Assembly: GCF_024362695.1 (NCBI RefSeq)
Contig: NC_065413.1
Coordinates: 14,729,511-14,793,510 of the forward strand
Source: Pectinophora gossypiella
Lineage: Eukaryota; Arthropoda; Insecta; Lepidoptera; Gelechiidae
Direction: 5' to 3'
Length of the DNA stretch: 64,000 nt
Positions within the stretch are counted from its first letter, which is position 1, and every line of letters starts with the position of its first letter. The translations under genes and the position numbers were made by a program. Below, piece after piece: positions 56,301-63,000 of this stretch. The notes beneath the pieces are model-generated. The model searched no databases and was not told the origin of the DNA. It saw only the letters and a program-made list of their open reading frames with translations.

Positions 56301-56627
56301 TAGACGAGACGTAATCTTTTAACGCCCGTTGGAATGCTATCTGTTCCTCAAACGCCGTCTCTAAGAGGTTACGAGCCCTCTCCGGACTTTTCCTCCTCAA
56401 ATCATTGATATTCACAATCAACCTCTGTGACTTATCCGCAATCATTTGTTTCACTTTTTCAGCATATATACCTTGATCTTCCTACGGAAAGAAAGATATA
56501 TTAGTTTAAAAGTTAAGTTCCAGTACCGTATCAAAGAAAGGTTAACCGTACTTACTTCATCATCTAAAAACTCAAGATATTCTCTTTGCAAATCTCTGAG
56601 ACGCTGATCGAAGTCTCCTTCTTCCAT
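35330..56627 (-). CDS. MCM3: DNA replication licensing factor MCM3, 16 exons
   Basis: Exons in coding order: 56627-56556, 56481-56204, 55965-55791, 55090-54852, 53572-53333, 52621-52457, 51572-51374, 51060-50912, 49766-49676, 47433-47296, 46633-46559, 45436-45356, 44270-44211, 43625-43515, 41938-41799 and 35531-35330. They total 2415 nt, 804 aa, against 808 in human. MCM3 is one of six subunits of the MCM2-7 ring that is loaded at origins and forms the CMG helicase. Visible features: N-terminal FLDDEEDQG and VASID-like block, OB-fold/zinc-ribbon region (SLVRPKVVRSVHYCPATKK), Walker A GDPSVAKSQ at about 343-351, Walker B IDEFDK at about 406-411, arginine-finger SRFD with R476, winged-helix C-terminus ending DDIIFLI. 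Exons 14-15 encode a basic then acidic low-complexity linker that diverges from vertebrates. Introns are swollen by repeats; the last is 6.26 kb. Confidence 0.97.
35615..36012 (+). mobile_element. SINE-D (398 bp, poly-A tailed) copy 1
   Basis: The element starts GGCTTTTTGGCGGGAAACGG and ends CCTTCGGGGAAAACC and an A-rich tail. The 13-mer AGATTCGCGTTTG flanks it on both sides (35602-35614 and 36013-36025), the target-duplication type made by LINE-driven retroposition. It has no ORF and no clear tRNA head. The second copy (36567-41318) begins at the same base, which argues for a defined 5' end rather than random 5' truncation. Confidence 0.85.
36026..36554. other. Unassigned intron DNA between the two SINE-D copies
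   Basis: This segment is the loop between the inverted SINE-D copies in the last MCM3 intron. I see no repeat family or coding block in it. Confidence 0.5.
37224..38120 (+). CDS. Retrotransposon ORF1 protein (coiled coil plus L1-ORF1-like C-terminal part)
   Basis: 298 codons from the first ATG after the 5' UTR (context ACAATGA). Residues about 45-150 have heptad-like spacing with many Leu/Ile and charged residues, so a coiled coil is likely. The region from about 155 (VLHELQERSNRQKNIILAG, then YRIGKYSPKKNRRVKICFE) resembles the RRM-like RNA-binding part of non-LTR ORF1 proteins, and residues near 235-290 resemble their C-terminal domain. The role in the family is RNA binding and chaperone activity in the retrotransposition RNP. 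The frame ends at TGA directly after the heptamer A AAA AAC (38111-38117). Confidence 0.85.
   Translation: MSIFRSPTSLEGSQSQPDLSKLVNDPADPHITIRKRKQPDDHSCSCSSEIKTLREEITHISSLLESLISANERSTKRMCDNFTDLKVEISNIKSSMTGLSAEQNEIKSNLSRLENKVSQGEDKLKAVESEIGELRDTVTSAKSQPESQLYLKENVLHELQERSNRQKNIILAGIPEQATSDSEDRLLKDKTEILNIVNGCYKDIPQPINIYRIGKYSPKKNRRVKICFETHEPAKLMLRNKGNLPDGLKMYSDETPAQRKLLQDLKNELTRRSKDGEQNLTIKYIKGVPKIVTTTPKN
38117..41002 (+). CDS. Retrotransposon ORF2: AP-like endonuclease and reverse transcriptase
   Basis: About 961 codons counted from CTG at 38117, the first -1-frame codon after the slippery heptamer. The endonuclease domain shows NARSICNKFDEL, ILLTETWI, LFGDFNIN, IDHIST and SLSDH. The reverse transcriptase domain shows PIHKSGPKTDPGNYRPIS, FGFRPRSNT, FIDLKKAFDTV, GVPQGSILGPLLFLIYIN and the YADD catalytic motif, then NVSKT and the thumb. 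Together they nick the target DNA and prime cDNA synthesis. The frame is open upstream into ORF1 but has no AUG until well past the endonuclease active-site region (the first Met is in SDHRQMH), so initiation at an internal AUG would lose the endonuclease. See the frameshift finding. Confidence 0.9.
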   Translation: MNTLPSTTTDYITYQITNNYTDIHCTKSCLNILYLNARSICNKFDELKCILNSLATTTHIILLTETWIKSNEQAQNFRILNYEHHYNIRTDRKGGGVSAFVHKDLKHHLTESVYSGGNNFLWLSLKKYALNIGLVYNPGDTNFDDFTNTLESQLQFRKRALLFGDFNINLLEKSKEKRKYINCLNAAGYKLINKIDKAHYTRGVPTTKTKKSIIDHISTTLKNDNYHLTLIESSLSDHRQMHLTLKKYKPPNKQRTTYKAVNYEKLYQSVEKDQNITNNDFEELERALKIHLQQCLTTKTKILNPPQEDWIQKEIINRINRRNELWAKLQKDSQNIILESDFKSERDATANLIKRTKDTYYYNKFTKCIGKPKKMWSLINDLSNNKVKQSCAPPNLVSNSKTITDPVEICNIFNDYFSSIGSLLAKQIPDQPDIQTNISLPNDNDSPKLTNLPPTTIEEINKIISNLDPNSSTGLDGITTKTIKCVQPLIVSKLTDCINGLLNRGHFPDTLKIAKVSPIHKSGPKTDPGNYRPISVLPVLSKILEKVLYKRLESYLDSISFLTDRQFGFRPRSNTLAASVDLVTQIRQNIDNKKIVLGIFIDLKKAFDTVCHNLLIKKLQSVGVGGTALNMFESYLKNRQQVVKIQDYQSKPRPITYGVPQGSILGPLLFLIYINSITNLGLNGHITLYADDTCLFYFGGSIHGIIETAQKDLDTLCNWLQSNLLTVNVSKTAYIIFKAKNKHIPTYAPLTINNIPLQEKHTEKYLGLRLDSQLTWGNHIEAVGKKLCSLIGSLRDLVRCAPRKVRMTIYNALVKSHLMYLIEIWGSACKTKLSELQVIQNKLIKILFHYPYSMPTAKLYEQSNLMNIKQLYTYYTCILIRKITSGIIHTSIKFTQKRHASKRSTRRASLLVLPKIRTNYGKRMFTNEGAQLYNKLPSHVKKCESINEFKHKLAEYIKQIT
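41331..41485. other. Unassigned sequence between SINE-D and SINE-C
   Basis: The block contains GCGTCGCTACCC twice (about 41348 and 41403), suggesting a small internal duplication. No other feature is seen. Confidence 0.4.
41489..41776 (+). mobile_element. SINE-C, full-length sense copy
   Basis: The head has GGCCTCTGTGGTCCAGTGG and B-box GGGTTCGAATCCCGG; the body runs through GGCACGTTAAGCCGTTGG, GCAGTCGTTACATGAGCCA, GGCGGCTCAATAGTAACCC and ends CTCACAACCCACACGATAAG. It ends about 22 nt from the exon 15 donor of MCM3 (41798). Other copies: 27809-28115, 45518-45783, 49826-50265, 63472-63732 and several 3' fragments. Confidence 0.9.
42539..42770. mobile_element. MITE4 copy (GGGTAG ends)
   Basis: GGGTAGTTTCCTAGGTCAAA at the left is mirrored by TTTGACTGGTTGGAAGCTACCC at the right. 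The interior (AACGTAATAATAAGCGCGAC, TCTATGACGTCACAGTGTGC, GTGTTTTGACGTTTAGTAAA) recurs at 48423-48682 and partly at 46375-46450. Confidence 0.75.
43025..43417 (-). pseudogene. RTE-type LINE polymerase C-terminal region
   Basis: A 130-codon minus-strand frame reads MGLVRRLGVAQRAMERAVLG, KLKWQWAGHIARR, GRPATRWTDDL, and ends AQDRSSWRSLGEAYAQQW. This is the standard C-terminal part of RTE-clade polymerases. The catalytic part is absent. It lies in MCM3 intron 14, just beyond exon 14. Confidence 0.88.
43803..43925 (+). repeat. LINE 3'-tail repeat
   Basis: GGTTGTGAGAAGCTGCAGTA, GGCGGATGAGACGTTCGTTA and ACTGAATAAAG precede TTTGAATTTGAAAAAAAAAAA. The terminal A-run and AATAAA suggest a retroposed 3' end. 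Confidence 0.7.
43990..44175. repeat. Rearranged SINE-A copy (head inverted against body)
   Basis: Bases 43999-44062 read SINE-A head and first body part on the minus strand (CAAAGTGATTTCGACAATGT). They switch at about 44063 to the plus-strand 3' half (CCAACCCGCAGTGGAGCAGC to CAGCAGTGGGACGTATATAG). This is an internal inversion or a twin-priming-like product. Confidence 0.7.
44280..45200. other. MCM3 intron 12, mostly unassigned
   Basis: A short (CA)n tract is at 44336-44350 and an RTE tail scrap (GCTGCACCGACAAGAGCG) at about 44524. The rest is AT-rich with no recognised element. Confidence 0.45.
45237..45330 (-). mobile_element. SINE-A 3' fragment, antisense
   Basis: GTCCCACTGCTGGGCACAGG and CCTCAATCAACCGGAGGGGG are the SINE-A 3' end read backwards. 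It ends 25 nt from the MCM3 exon 12 donor (45355). Confidence 0.8.
45518..45783 (+). mobile_element. SINE-C with internal deletion in the head
   Basis: GGCCTCTGTGGTCCAGTGGT is followed by ACGATCCGGAGGTGAGATTG, so the B-box and start of the body are missing. The rest is intact to CACAACCCACACGATAAAGG. A MITE2 copy begins immediately afterwards. Confidence 0.82.
45783..46205. mobile_element. Two adjacent MITE2 copies
   Basis: Copy 1 (about 45783-45975) and copy 2 (about 45986-46205) each run from GTGACATCGTAACGAA through the GTCGCAAA centre to a mirrored TTCGTTACGATGTCA-like end. Both have weak inner loops with GGAAAATT. Confidence 0.8.
46375..46450. repeat. MITE4 fragment
   Basis: TTTTTCATACAAATTCCATAG, TTTAGGGAAAAGTAACTGAAA and CTAGGC match the right end of MITE4. 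Confidence 0.55.
46698..46990 (+). mobile_element. SINE-B, sense copy
   Basis: AGCCGTGGTAGCCCAGTTGG head, B-box CAGGTTCGAATCCAGC, GTGCTCAGCGGTGAAGGAAA and GAAACCCACATTCCCGAG are present, ending near ATAACGCTAGGGAGATGATG. It lies in MCM3 intron 10, beside exon 11. Confidence 0.85.
47030..47215 (+). pseudogene. LINE polymerase C-terminal fragment
   Basis: The plus strand reads CDDCECGVSPQTMAHLLCC, then CPNTCTIKDLYEATDNAVSV and SAKI and stop, closely related to 27345-27621, followed by an AAGAAGAAGAAGG tail. Confidence 0.75.
47480..47806 (-). mobile_element. SINE-A, full-length antisense copy
   Basis: On the minus strand it has the head GCCTCCGTGGTCTAGTGG with B-box GGGTTCGATTCCCGATGG, and the full body to TGGGACATATATAGGC. 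The part GCAGTGGAG is missing next to GAGCAGCGTGGTGGAG, so a small internal deletion is present. Confidence 0.88.
48145..48262 (-). repeat. Inverted copy of the 30635-30790 repeat
   Basis: CCACCGGGGTAAGCAGAGAC, TTCCTCCACATTCATCAATC and GTTTCATACACGCACGCCGG are the complement of blocks in PPAN intron 7. Confidence 0.65.
48309..48866 (+). mobile_element. MITE1 copy interrupted by MITE4
   Basis: MITE1 sequence runs 48309-48422 and resumes at about 48683 (AAGTTGACAGCGCTCGACAA) to the right end GCAGGAATCGGGGCCATT. The intact copy at 30842-31222 reads GACAGAATTAAGTTGACAGC across this junction, so the insertion point is exact to a few bases. Confidence 0.82.
48423..48682. mobile_element. MITE4 copy nested in MITE1
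   Basis: It shares GATAAATTATGAAATTCTG, TCTATGACGTCACAGAGTGC and GTGTTTTGACGTTTAGTAAAA with 42539-42770. The ends are more diverged than in that copy. Confidence 0.72.
48906..49665 (+). mobile_element. MITE3 copy split by a LINE insertion
   Basis: The left part (TACAGTCATGAGCAATATCA to AGTATACATATT at about 49035) and the right tip (AGTATACATATTATTACTCG to CCGTA at about 49665) join into one MITE3. The 12-mer AGTATACATATT is present on both sides of the insert, a target duplication. Confidence 0.85.
49036..49641 (+). mobile_element. 5'-truncated RTE-like LINE insert with 12 bp TSD
   Basis: It carries a polymerase remnant (DRACLRPEWRRIVHNS at about 49353) and a Cys/His tail (CDRTFKSKFGFVSHIRAHH at about 49515-49570). 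The 3' end reads GTCGCCGTCGCCGGATACGG. Between about 49090 and 49320 a further AT-rich piece (TACAATACAATACAAAAACT ... ending in A-rich runs) breaks the frame and looks like another nested retroposon. Confidence 0.72.
49826..50265 (-). mobile_element. SINE-C, antisense copy with internal (GT)n insertion
   Basis: The head is at the right (complement of CCACGGAGACCG, B-box GGTTCGAATCCCGG near 50190). The 3' part at 49845-49890 is followed by GTGTGTGTGTGTGTGAGAG and a repeated block, so the element has been partly duplicated around a GT microsatellite. Confidence 0.75.
51118..51420. repeat. Tandem duplication covering the 3' end of MCM3 exon 7 and its donor
   Basis: About 150 bp is repeated with a period of 152-155 bp: 51120-51265 and 51275-51420. 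Each copy includes GAGGTAAAT, GCGGAGAGTTGCCGTTC, GACACGAGAAGCGCCGCAGC, the splice donor (CTCACCCGG on the plus strand) and the coding end that translates CCVLAAANPVYGR. Only the copy at 51374 onward is attached to the rest of exon 7. Confidence 0.93.
51629..51773 (+). mobile_element. MITE3 copy
   Basis: TACAGTCATGAGCAATATAA to AATGCTCGTGACCGTA with the family core; intact inverted ends. It is in MCM3 intron 6, 57 nt from exon 7. Confidence 0.88.
51860..52235 (+). mobile_element. SINE-A copy, interrupted and diverged
   Basis: A shortened head (GACTCCGTGGTCTAGTAGG joined to TTCGATTCCCGATGGGGACA) is followed by an unrelated 110 bp (51915-52025). The family body then resumes (AGTAAGATGATTCCGTGCTT to CAGTGGGATGTATATAGG). 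Confidence 0.7.
52250..52440 (-). pseudogene. RTE-type LINE C-terminal fragment
   Basis: The minus strand encodes a segment ending EWKMLHRQERGS and a stop at the complement of TTTAAGAGCCACGCTCTTG. Copies are at 54470-54650 and 32165-32330. Confidence 0.65.
52629..53045 (-). pseudogene. LINE remnant (T-rich tail and polymerase-like scrap)
   Basis: TTTATTTATTTATTTATTGG opens the block. Further on, at about 52905-53030, the minus strand reads MPRHKIKTFHPPLRRTVLGA and SPVPRLSRLLN, a pattern I associate with non-LTR polymerase C-termini. No intact domain is left. Confidence 0.45.
53058..53305 (+). repeat. MITE2 half followed by SINE-C 3' fragment
   Basis: Bases 53060-53150 are a MITE2 left half (AGGGTGTTAGTGACAGCGTA ... 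TTGATATCAAGTGGCATTTT). Bases 53180-53303 are the SINE-C 3' half (GCCATGTCAGGGGCCTTTGG ... CTCACATCCCGCACAATTG), ending 30 nt from the MCM3 exon 5 donor. Confidence 0.75.
53652..53797 (-). mobile_element. MITE3 copy, inverted
   Basis: TACGGTCACGAGCATTAATA at the left and ATTGCTCATGACTGTA at the right are the family ends in reverse order. It sits in MCM3 intron 4. Confidence 0.88.
54070..54430 (+). repeat. LINE 3'-tail repeat, two overlapping copies
   Basis: AGGGCGCTGTGTCGAGGTTT to GGCGGATGAGACGTTCGTTA (54085-54200) and a second partial tail from about 54330 (TTTTAGGCAGATGAGACATT) to TGAATTTGAATATG. Both match 43803-43925. Confidence 0.65.
54470..54655 (-). pseudogene. RTE-type LINE C-terminal fragment
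   Basis: Complement of GCCACTCTCTTGTTAATAAA, CTATCAAAGGCCAATTCTTT and TGTTCCATGTAAGGTCTTCT; the same segment as 52250-52440. Confidence 0.6.
54737..54832. mobile_element. Tiny hAT-like element (96 bp) near the MCM3 exon 4 donor
   Basis: Left end TAGAGACAGG and inward right end TAGTGATGCACCGGATCC resemble hAT ends. The flanking 8-mers ATAAATGC (54729-54736) and ATAAATAC (54833-54840) match at seven of eight bases. The interior is built of GGTACCCGG and GGATCCGG motifs. The right flank is 11 nt from exon 4 (54852). Confidence 0.65.
55100..55780. other. MCM3 intron 3, nothing recognised
   Basis: AT-rich sequence without a repeat family defined elsewhere here; no coding block. A scrap at 55560-55640 (GGAAGGAGCATGTAGTAGAC ... 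GCAAGCATGATGCTATG) resembles the tail of SINE-E. Confidence 0.45.
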
Positions 56628-57014
56628 TTTGGAGGTGAAATATAGAATTAAAATTTAATAAAAACACTGAAAATTAACAAACAGCGCGATAACAAAACAA
56701 CCGTACACGCTCAATTTGACAGTTGCAAGTTTTGGCGCGAAAATCACGCTTTGGCGCAGATAATATAAACTTAGTAACGAAGTTAAAGTAACGTTATCAG
56801 TTATCAAAATAATTAAAAACAAACTTATCTTGTCTTTGATATTATGAAGTTTGAGGCTTTGAGGTTATTGTTGATATTTAAATTTTTCATAAAAACGCTT
56901 AGAAAAGTTATAGAAAACAGTTAAAAACTTTCAGAAATCATTCTGTATCGTGTACTTAACGTGTACCGCACTTATATAAGTGTATTTGCGTCGAATATCC
57001 AGAGAAATATAATT
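56628..57014. promoter_or_regulatory. Bidirectional MCM3/OVCA2 promoter with two E2F-type sites
   Basis: The two start codons are 387 bp apart and divergent, so both promoters must lie here. TTTTGGCGCGAAAA at 56730-56743 is a full palindromic E2F consensus, and TTTGGCGC at 56750-56757 is a second half-type site. E2F control of MCM genes at the G1/S transition is well established in animals. The sites are about 105-130 bp upstream of the MCM3 start codon. No TATA box is evident near either start. Confidence 0.8.
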
Positions 57015-59545
57015 ATGTCGGAGTGCAACTCAAATTCTAACCAAAGTGCGCCTGAAAATAATAAAGATAACAAAGATTCAGGTCGCCCTAAGTTGAAGAT
57101 CTTAGCGTTCCATGGATACCGGCAGAATGGCGCAGTCTTTCGCGGGAAAATTGGGTCTTTCCGCAAAACGGTATCAAAATACGCGCAATTGGTATTTATA
57201 TCAGCTCCACATCGAGTTATGAATGAAGAAGGCGCAGGTGATGAAGGTAAGATTGTGATATTATACGGTTAGCTCCCGGTGTTTGACACACATATGCTTT
57301 AATATTATCCACTTAAAAATCAGATTACACCACAGAATTTAGGTAGTACATACTACAACTACAATTCAAAATGTCAATGATCAACACACATAAAATAAAT
57401 AATAACACTACCTATAAAAGGAACTCTTCGGCCTGCACCAACACTAGGTTGGACCATGTTCTGTTCAACTCACATAAAAAAAAACATAAGTTCTGTATTA
57501 TGAAGCCCTCAACAATGAAGCCCTCAACAAATAAAGTTATGTTTTTGTAGATGGCAGATCCTGGTGGTTTAACGCTGAAGACAACACATTCAGCGGGAAG
57601 TGTCTAGGGGGCCCAGCACTGGGATTTGAAGAGACCCTGAAGCTCATTGAAAAGACCGTGGAAGAGCATGGGCCATTTGATGGCTTCATGGGCTTCTCGC
57701 AAGGAGCATGCCTAGTAGGGCTTCTAGCAGCCATGCAGCAGAAAGGATGTAAGTTATCATCGCAGTATAAATCATTATTATTTATTTACTCTGGCATTTC
57801 GTTAGTGTGAAGAAAACTGAAAAGATGATATTGACTTTTAAAATTGTATTTATTTAACCATATAAACCCAACTCATCTGTTTATAGTCGATGAGACTGAT
57901 CGCAAGATAAAAACACAAAACAAAAAAAAATCTATTTAACACCAGAGTAAGCTATTACAATAATATTTATGTTGTTTCTGTCAAGAAAATTTTAATTATC
58001 AACCGTGATGCCCATCTAGTTTGTGTTTTTTTTTTATTCTTTTTATCTGCAATCAGTTGCAAGACTTTTGTCAGATTTGATGCATTGTTGATGCACATCT
58101 AGTAAACAAAATCTCATGAAGCAAAAGTTTTTTTATTGAAAATATGTCAATTGCTGGTAGGCAGAGCCACTATCATGTAAAGCTTTTAGTCTAAATTATC
58201 TGGTCTATGAGGCTGGCATGATCCCAGGGTGTTAAAAAAGCCTTATTAAAAATTTAAAAAAAAACTATAGGTTATAGTTAGGGACTTTTTTATTTTTAAA
58301 AATAATGTATAGTGTTTTCTGTTCCAGACTTACCATATACATTTAAGTTTACAATATTTGCATCAGGCTTCCGGTCTGGGAGTTTAGTCCACAAAGGATT
58401 TTATGACGAAGAGATTACACTACCATCACTGCATGTGTATGGGGAAAGTGATTCTATTATACCAAAAGGTATGTATGTATGTTATGATTTATTTTATCAT
58501 GCATTCTGAAAAAAGATTATTTTATTTATTAACTTGATTAAGGGTAAAATGGGGTAGCTAAATAAGATAAACAAATATACATCCTAGAGGTTGTAAACCT
58601 TGCTTTATAAAATTATAATTTTATAATGTGTGTGCTAACAAATACCTATACTTTTTGTCTTATATTTTAGTTTTTCCTTTATAAGCTCTAACTACACATA
58701 ATTTCATACACATTTTCTTACCTACAGTTTTTTTATATTATTATTCGTCCCAGTTACATTAGGTATTAAGCTATATGAACACTTGTGTAGCCTATGACCT
58801 TCTTTTTTCAGTCCAGCTAGTATTTGTAGCACACTTCTAAGGCTTGTTGCAAATTGGCTTTAGATTTTTTATTATTGTCGAAGTAATTAAAGCACATAAT
58901 AGCGGGTTCTTACCGCGTTTAAATGGGGATATGAGACTCCCGATATTTCGACACTGTTGCAAGTGCCATGATCACGGGATGACTGATGAGATTGGAGTGG
59001 AGTAGGTAGATCCATAATTTCAAATTTCATTCCGGTATCAAAAACATAAACAAGCGGCAGAGAAAGAGGGTAGACAGATATGTCTGCCCGTAGAAAATTA
59101 TGGATCTACCTACTCCACTCCAATCTCATCAGTCATCCCGTGATCATGGCACTTGCAACAGTGTCGAAATATCGGGAGTCTCATATCCCCATTTAAACGC
59201 GGTAAGAACCCGTTATTATGTGCTTTAATTATGATAATAACCGCGTAAACTTAAAACAATGTATCGTCGAAGTACTTTCAAATCTGTGATCATAGATAGA
59301 TTCTATCACTATATTGTACAAATAGAAACTGTTTCTATACTTTTTAATTTTACATGTTCTTTTTTTTTTCAGAAATGAGTGAGTCACTCATAAACTTATT
59401 TATTAACCCAGTGGTAGCTGAACATTCCGGTGGCCATTATGTCGCGTGTTCTGGGTCTATAAAAGAGGCATACCTAGACTTCCTTCATGAAAGATATCAA
59501 GATCTGTTGGATACACGGGTAGAGGGCGAGAAAAGAAAGTCGTAG
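57015..59545 (+). CDS. OVCA2: OVCA2-type serine hydrolase (FSH1 family), 4 exons
   Basis: Exons 57015-57246, 57551-57748, 58328-58468 and 59373-59545 join in frame to 247 aa. The start is the first in-frame ATG. The FSH1/OVCA2 family is a group of small alpha/beta-hydrolase esterases; human OVCA2 (about 227 aa) hydrolyses long-chain ester substrates. Visible features: the first strand KILAFHGYRQNG, nucleophile elbow GFSQGA with Ser127, acid residue Asp185 in YGESDSIIPK and catalytic His212 in EHSGGHYV, so the triad is complete. The first 25 residues are Asn/Ser-rich and probably disordered. There is no signal peptide, which suggests a cytosolic or nuclear protein. It is divergent from MCM3 and upstream of TRMT11 in the same orientation. 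Confidence 0.95.
58886..59265. mobile_element. Foldback element in OVCA2 intron 3 with 9 bp TSD
   Basis: Arms of about 145 bp (58886-59030 and about 59093-59230) are near-perfect inverted copies: TTAAAGCACATAATAGCGGG ... TGAGATTGGAGTGGAGTAGG and its complement. They surround a 60 bp loop. GTCGAAGTA flanks the element at 58877-58885 and 59266-59274. The right side has 35 extra bases (ATGATAATAACCGCGTAAAC ...) not present on the left. A related single arm is at 21955-22060. Confidence 0.85.
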
Positions 59546-59592
59546 CTAAGACGGTAGAAATTCTTGTGTCTGATCGAGTGATTGAATGTGTA

Positions 59593-59598
59593 AATAAA
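59593..59598 (+). promoter_or_regulatory. OVCA2 polyadenylation signal
   Basis: AATAAA about 48 bases after the OVCA2 stop codon, followed within 30 bases by TTTGTC and T-rich sequence. Confidence 0.65.
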
Positions 59599-60067
59599 TT
59601 ATTTGTCAAACCTTATTCGTTTTACTTTGAAATTTACTGTTCATGGTGAAAACTAGCATAAGTATGGTAAATTAAACAATCTGGAACTACTACAGTTAAG
59701 AACTTTTTTATTAACGCATGTAACGTAATAACGGTTAGTTCCCAGGCTGAGTGTTATTTTGCTTTGGTCTAGTCTATCTAGAAGTAAAACATTGTTTATG
59801 GATTTTGTGCGTTTTATTTGAACAAAATAAGCGCTATTAGTTTATTATGTAGAGATCTTGAACGAAAATTCTTAATTTACCCATGTTTCTTTGTTTAGTC
59901 AGTAGCGCAAATTTTATACAATTCAAACTGCTAATGTCATCGTCACTTTGAGGTTATATCTGTTGTAAACACGTTAATATAACGTATTAATTTGTTAATG
60001 ATTGAGAAACCTTATACCTAATAATTAAATTATGAAACCTTAGATTCATTGCTATATAACTATTAAT

Positions 60068-63000
60068 ATGTGGCGACGATATTTGCTGTGGTTTGCTCAA
60101 GAACATGTTGATTTTCGTCATGCAGTAAGTTCTGCCAAAACTTTTAAAAACATCAGATTTTTTATAACTTGTACTTATTAACAATTTTGTTTATTTGCAG
60201 GAAATGCAAAGCATCCTATCGATGTACAATATTCCTATAAAATTTATTGAAAAACCATGTATTCAGAAGCCCTATTGGATAGTGGAATTTCCATCAGATG
60301 AATGTGTTAAGAAAATTACTTCACGCTCTGTATTGCTCAAAAACTGTATAGAACTATGGTCTAGGGCTAAGACGGATAGACAATTACACATAAACTTGAA
60401 GAAAGCTTGGGAGAATACTTCTAGTAAATGGATAATTCCTGAAAATTCTGACAGCGTAGCAAGTGATACACATATATGTCCTAAAGATTTAATACAGACA
60501 TGCTGTGACTCTGGATTGTCCTTCAAAATTGTTGTGGAGACATTTTGTAAGCATTTCACTATGAAGGAAAAAGTTGAGAAAATTGAGGTGAGGCTAATAA
60601 CCACATAACTTTCTTGTTACATTAGTGAATTAATCACTTTTACTTGTAAATGTCATATTTATGTAAGTTACATTGGTGTAGATTCTGGCAGACACCAAAT
60701 TAATTTTAATTTAGTTTGCAAATTGTTAAACTAACTATCTCTATCCTGCACTTATTGTTAGAGAAGATTAGCATTATGTTTATAACTCTCAATTCAAATG
60801 AATAAGTTTGTGACTGCCAGAATTGGCATTATAGCCTAACAATATGTTGAGTAGAGCAAAAGTCATATTTGAAAATTATCTTATTTTTAGGCTTACTTAA
60901 TTTTTTAATAAAATTGGTACCTGTCATATACATAAGTTTAGGTATGTGGTAGGTATTGTGGGTAGATACTTGTTTCTCTTATTGACAAATAAGATTAGTT
61001 AAGTAGTGGGTAGTTTTGGATTGACTCATTGTATTTTGCTACACAGCTCAATAAACATGCGATTACCAAATTTAGTGTTTTAATGTGAATTAAGAACATA
61101 TTAGTACCCTTTTTAGAATTTCAGTTATTTACCTCTAGAGGGTCCTGTGAAGCTGAAGAACCCAGATGTGACACTGTTGTATGTAGAATTTTATGGTGTG
61201 GATCCTAATAATGTTCCCGAGCAACCACATGATGTCTTCTTTGGGAAATGGGTAAGGATAAATTATTATTAGGATTAACAGCCATCTGTGTTCCACTCCC
61301 ACTGCAGGGCAAAAGACTCTCTTCTTTTTTTCACTTATTTAGGAAAATTATATTGTATTTAATTATTTTAACAGTTCAAGCTTCTGCTGTTTATATCTTC
61401 TTTAATACTCAATTTATAAAAACAATTTAAAAAAGTAAAAAAAAAGAAATATATTTATTTATGTATTTTATTTTTACAGTTTTACATTCAGCCAAATAAC
61501 TTAATTAATTTTAGTATATTTCTTCTTTTTCTTCTAATTCATTTGGACATGGAATCATGTTCGGATATAGGGCTCGAATAACAGATTTCCACTCCTCGCG
61601 ATCTTTTGCGGCCTCTGTAGCTTGCTCCCATGACATGCTGAGAGTTTTCAACTCTCGGTCAACCAAGCGTCGCCAGGTCTCTTCACTTCTTCTTTAAGTA
61701 AATTTAATAAATACATGTTTTTTTAGTTGAATTGTTAAATTTAAATGTTGTAAGTCTAACAGAAAGCTTGGTAGGTACTTAGTTCATCTTGAGAAGGATG
61801 TACCTCTGGCTACCCCATTCGGGGTATAATTGTGAGCTTATGTACGTTAGAAAATTAGATCATTTTTAATTATCTGGAAAGGCATGCCTAACATCCCACT
61901 GGCAAAACAACATAACTGCTTATGGTCAAGGGACCGATCGCATGTTAGTTGAACAAAAAAAAATAAAATATATCGTTAGGTGGCAGATGGTCAACGTGAC
62001 TTGATCCAGCAGTACTCGCTAAAGAAGCGTCAGTTTATTGGCAACACCAGCATGGACGCGCAGCTGGCTTTCATCATGGCCAACCAGGCCCAGGTGCGCG
62101 CCGCGGACTTGCTGCTCGACCCCTTCGTCGGCTCCGGGTCCTTGCTTGTCGCCGCCGCACATTTTGGAGGTACAACAGCTTTCCTTTCTTTGTATTACTA
62201 CAGCCCCCGCGGCATAGCAACCGTATCGCGCGCGGCGTGAATTATGTCGAAAGCTTCAACCAATACAGTATTTTGATATTACTATAAATTGTAACATTTG
62301 CACACTTTAGTTTATCGGTAGACTTTTGAATGTATTCTAATTGATTAACATGTTTCAAGCAAATAAATATTATTTTTTTCTATTGTAACATCACTTTAAC
62401 GTTTATCTGGGAATACAGCATTTGCTGCGTCTATTGGTCGAAGTCGCCGATTACTGTGCCGCGGGGGCAGAATACCATATTATCTGTGGAAACTATATAT
62501 AAGGTTTTTAAAGTGTAATCAAAATTACATTCATGCATTATTCAATAATAATCAGATTTTAGTCACTTCTCAAGGTGTTCAAACAACTCAAGTTTTTACG
62601 TTTTACTCGTAACTTGACCAGATAAGAGAGAATGTCTATTGAAGCCGGAGTTATTGAGTAATATTCTTATTGATTGATCTTTATTTTAAGTCAAAAATAA
62701 TGTACTATTAAGAAAAAAAAAACAAATGTTATACACTATAAGTTAACTTATGTAAAAAAGCTGTGAAATGTGAAATAACAAATGACGTAAGCGTCACCCT
62801 GTTTTACAACGTTGTGGGTCGCAAACTTTGCTACACTACACAGCAATTAAACATTTCTTCTCACTACTTTGAATTAAGAAGTCTCATCTTTCTATATTTC
62901 TACATCAATATATTATACTGATTTTTCACAGGTTATGTTTGGGGCTCGGACATCGACTTCATGATGCTACACGCTAGGACGCGGCCCACGCGCGTCGGCC

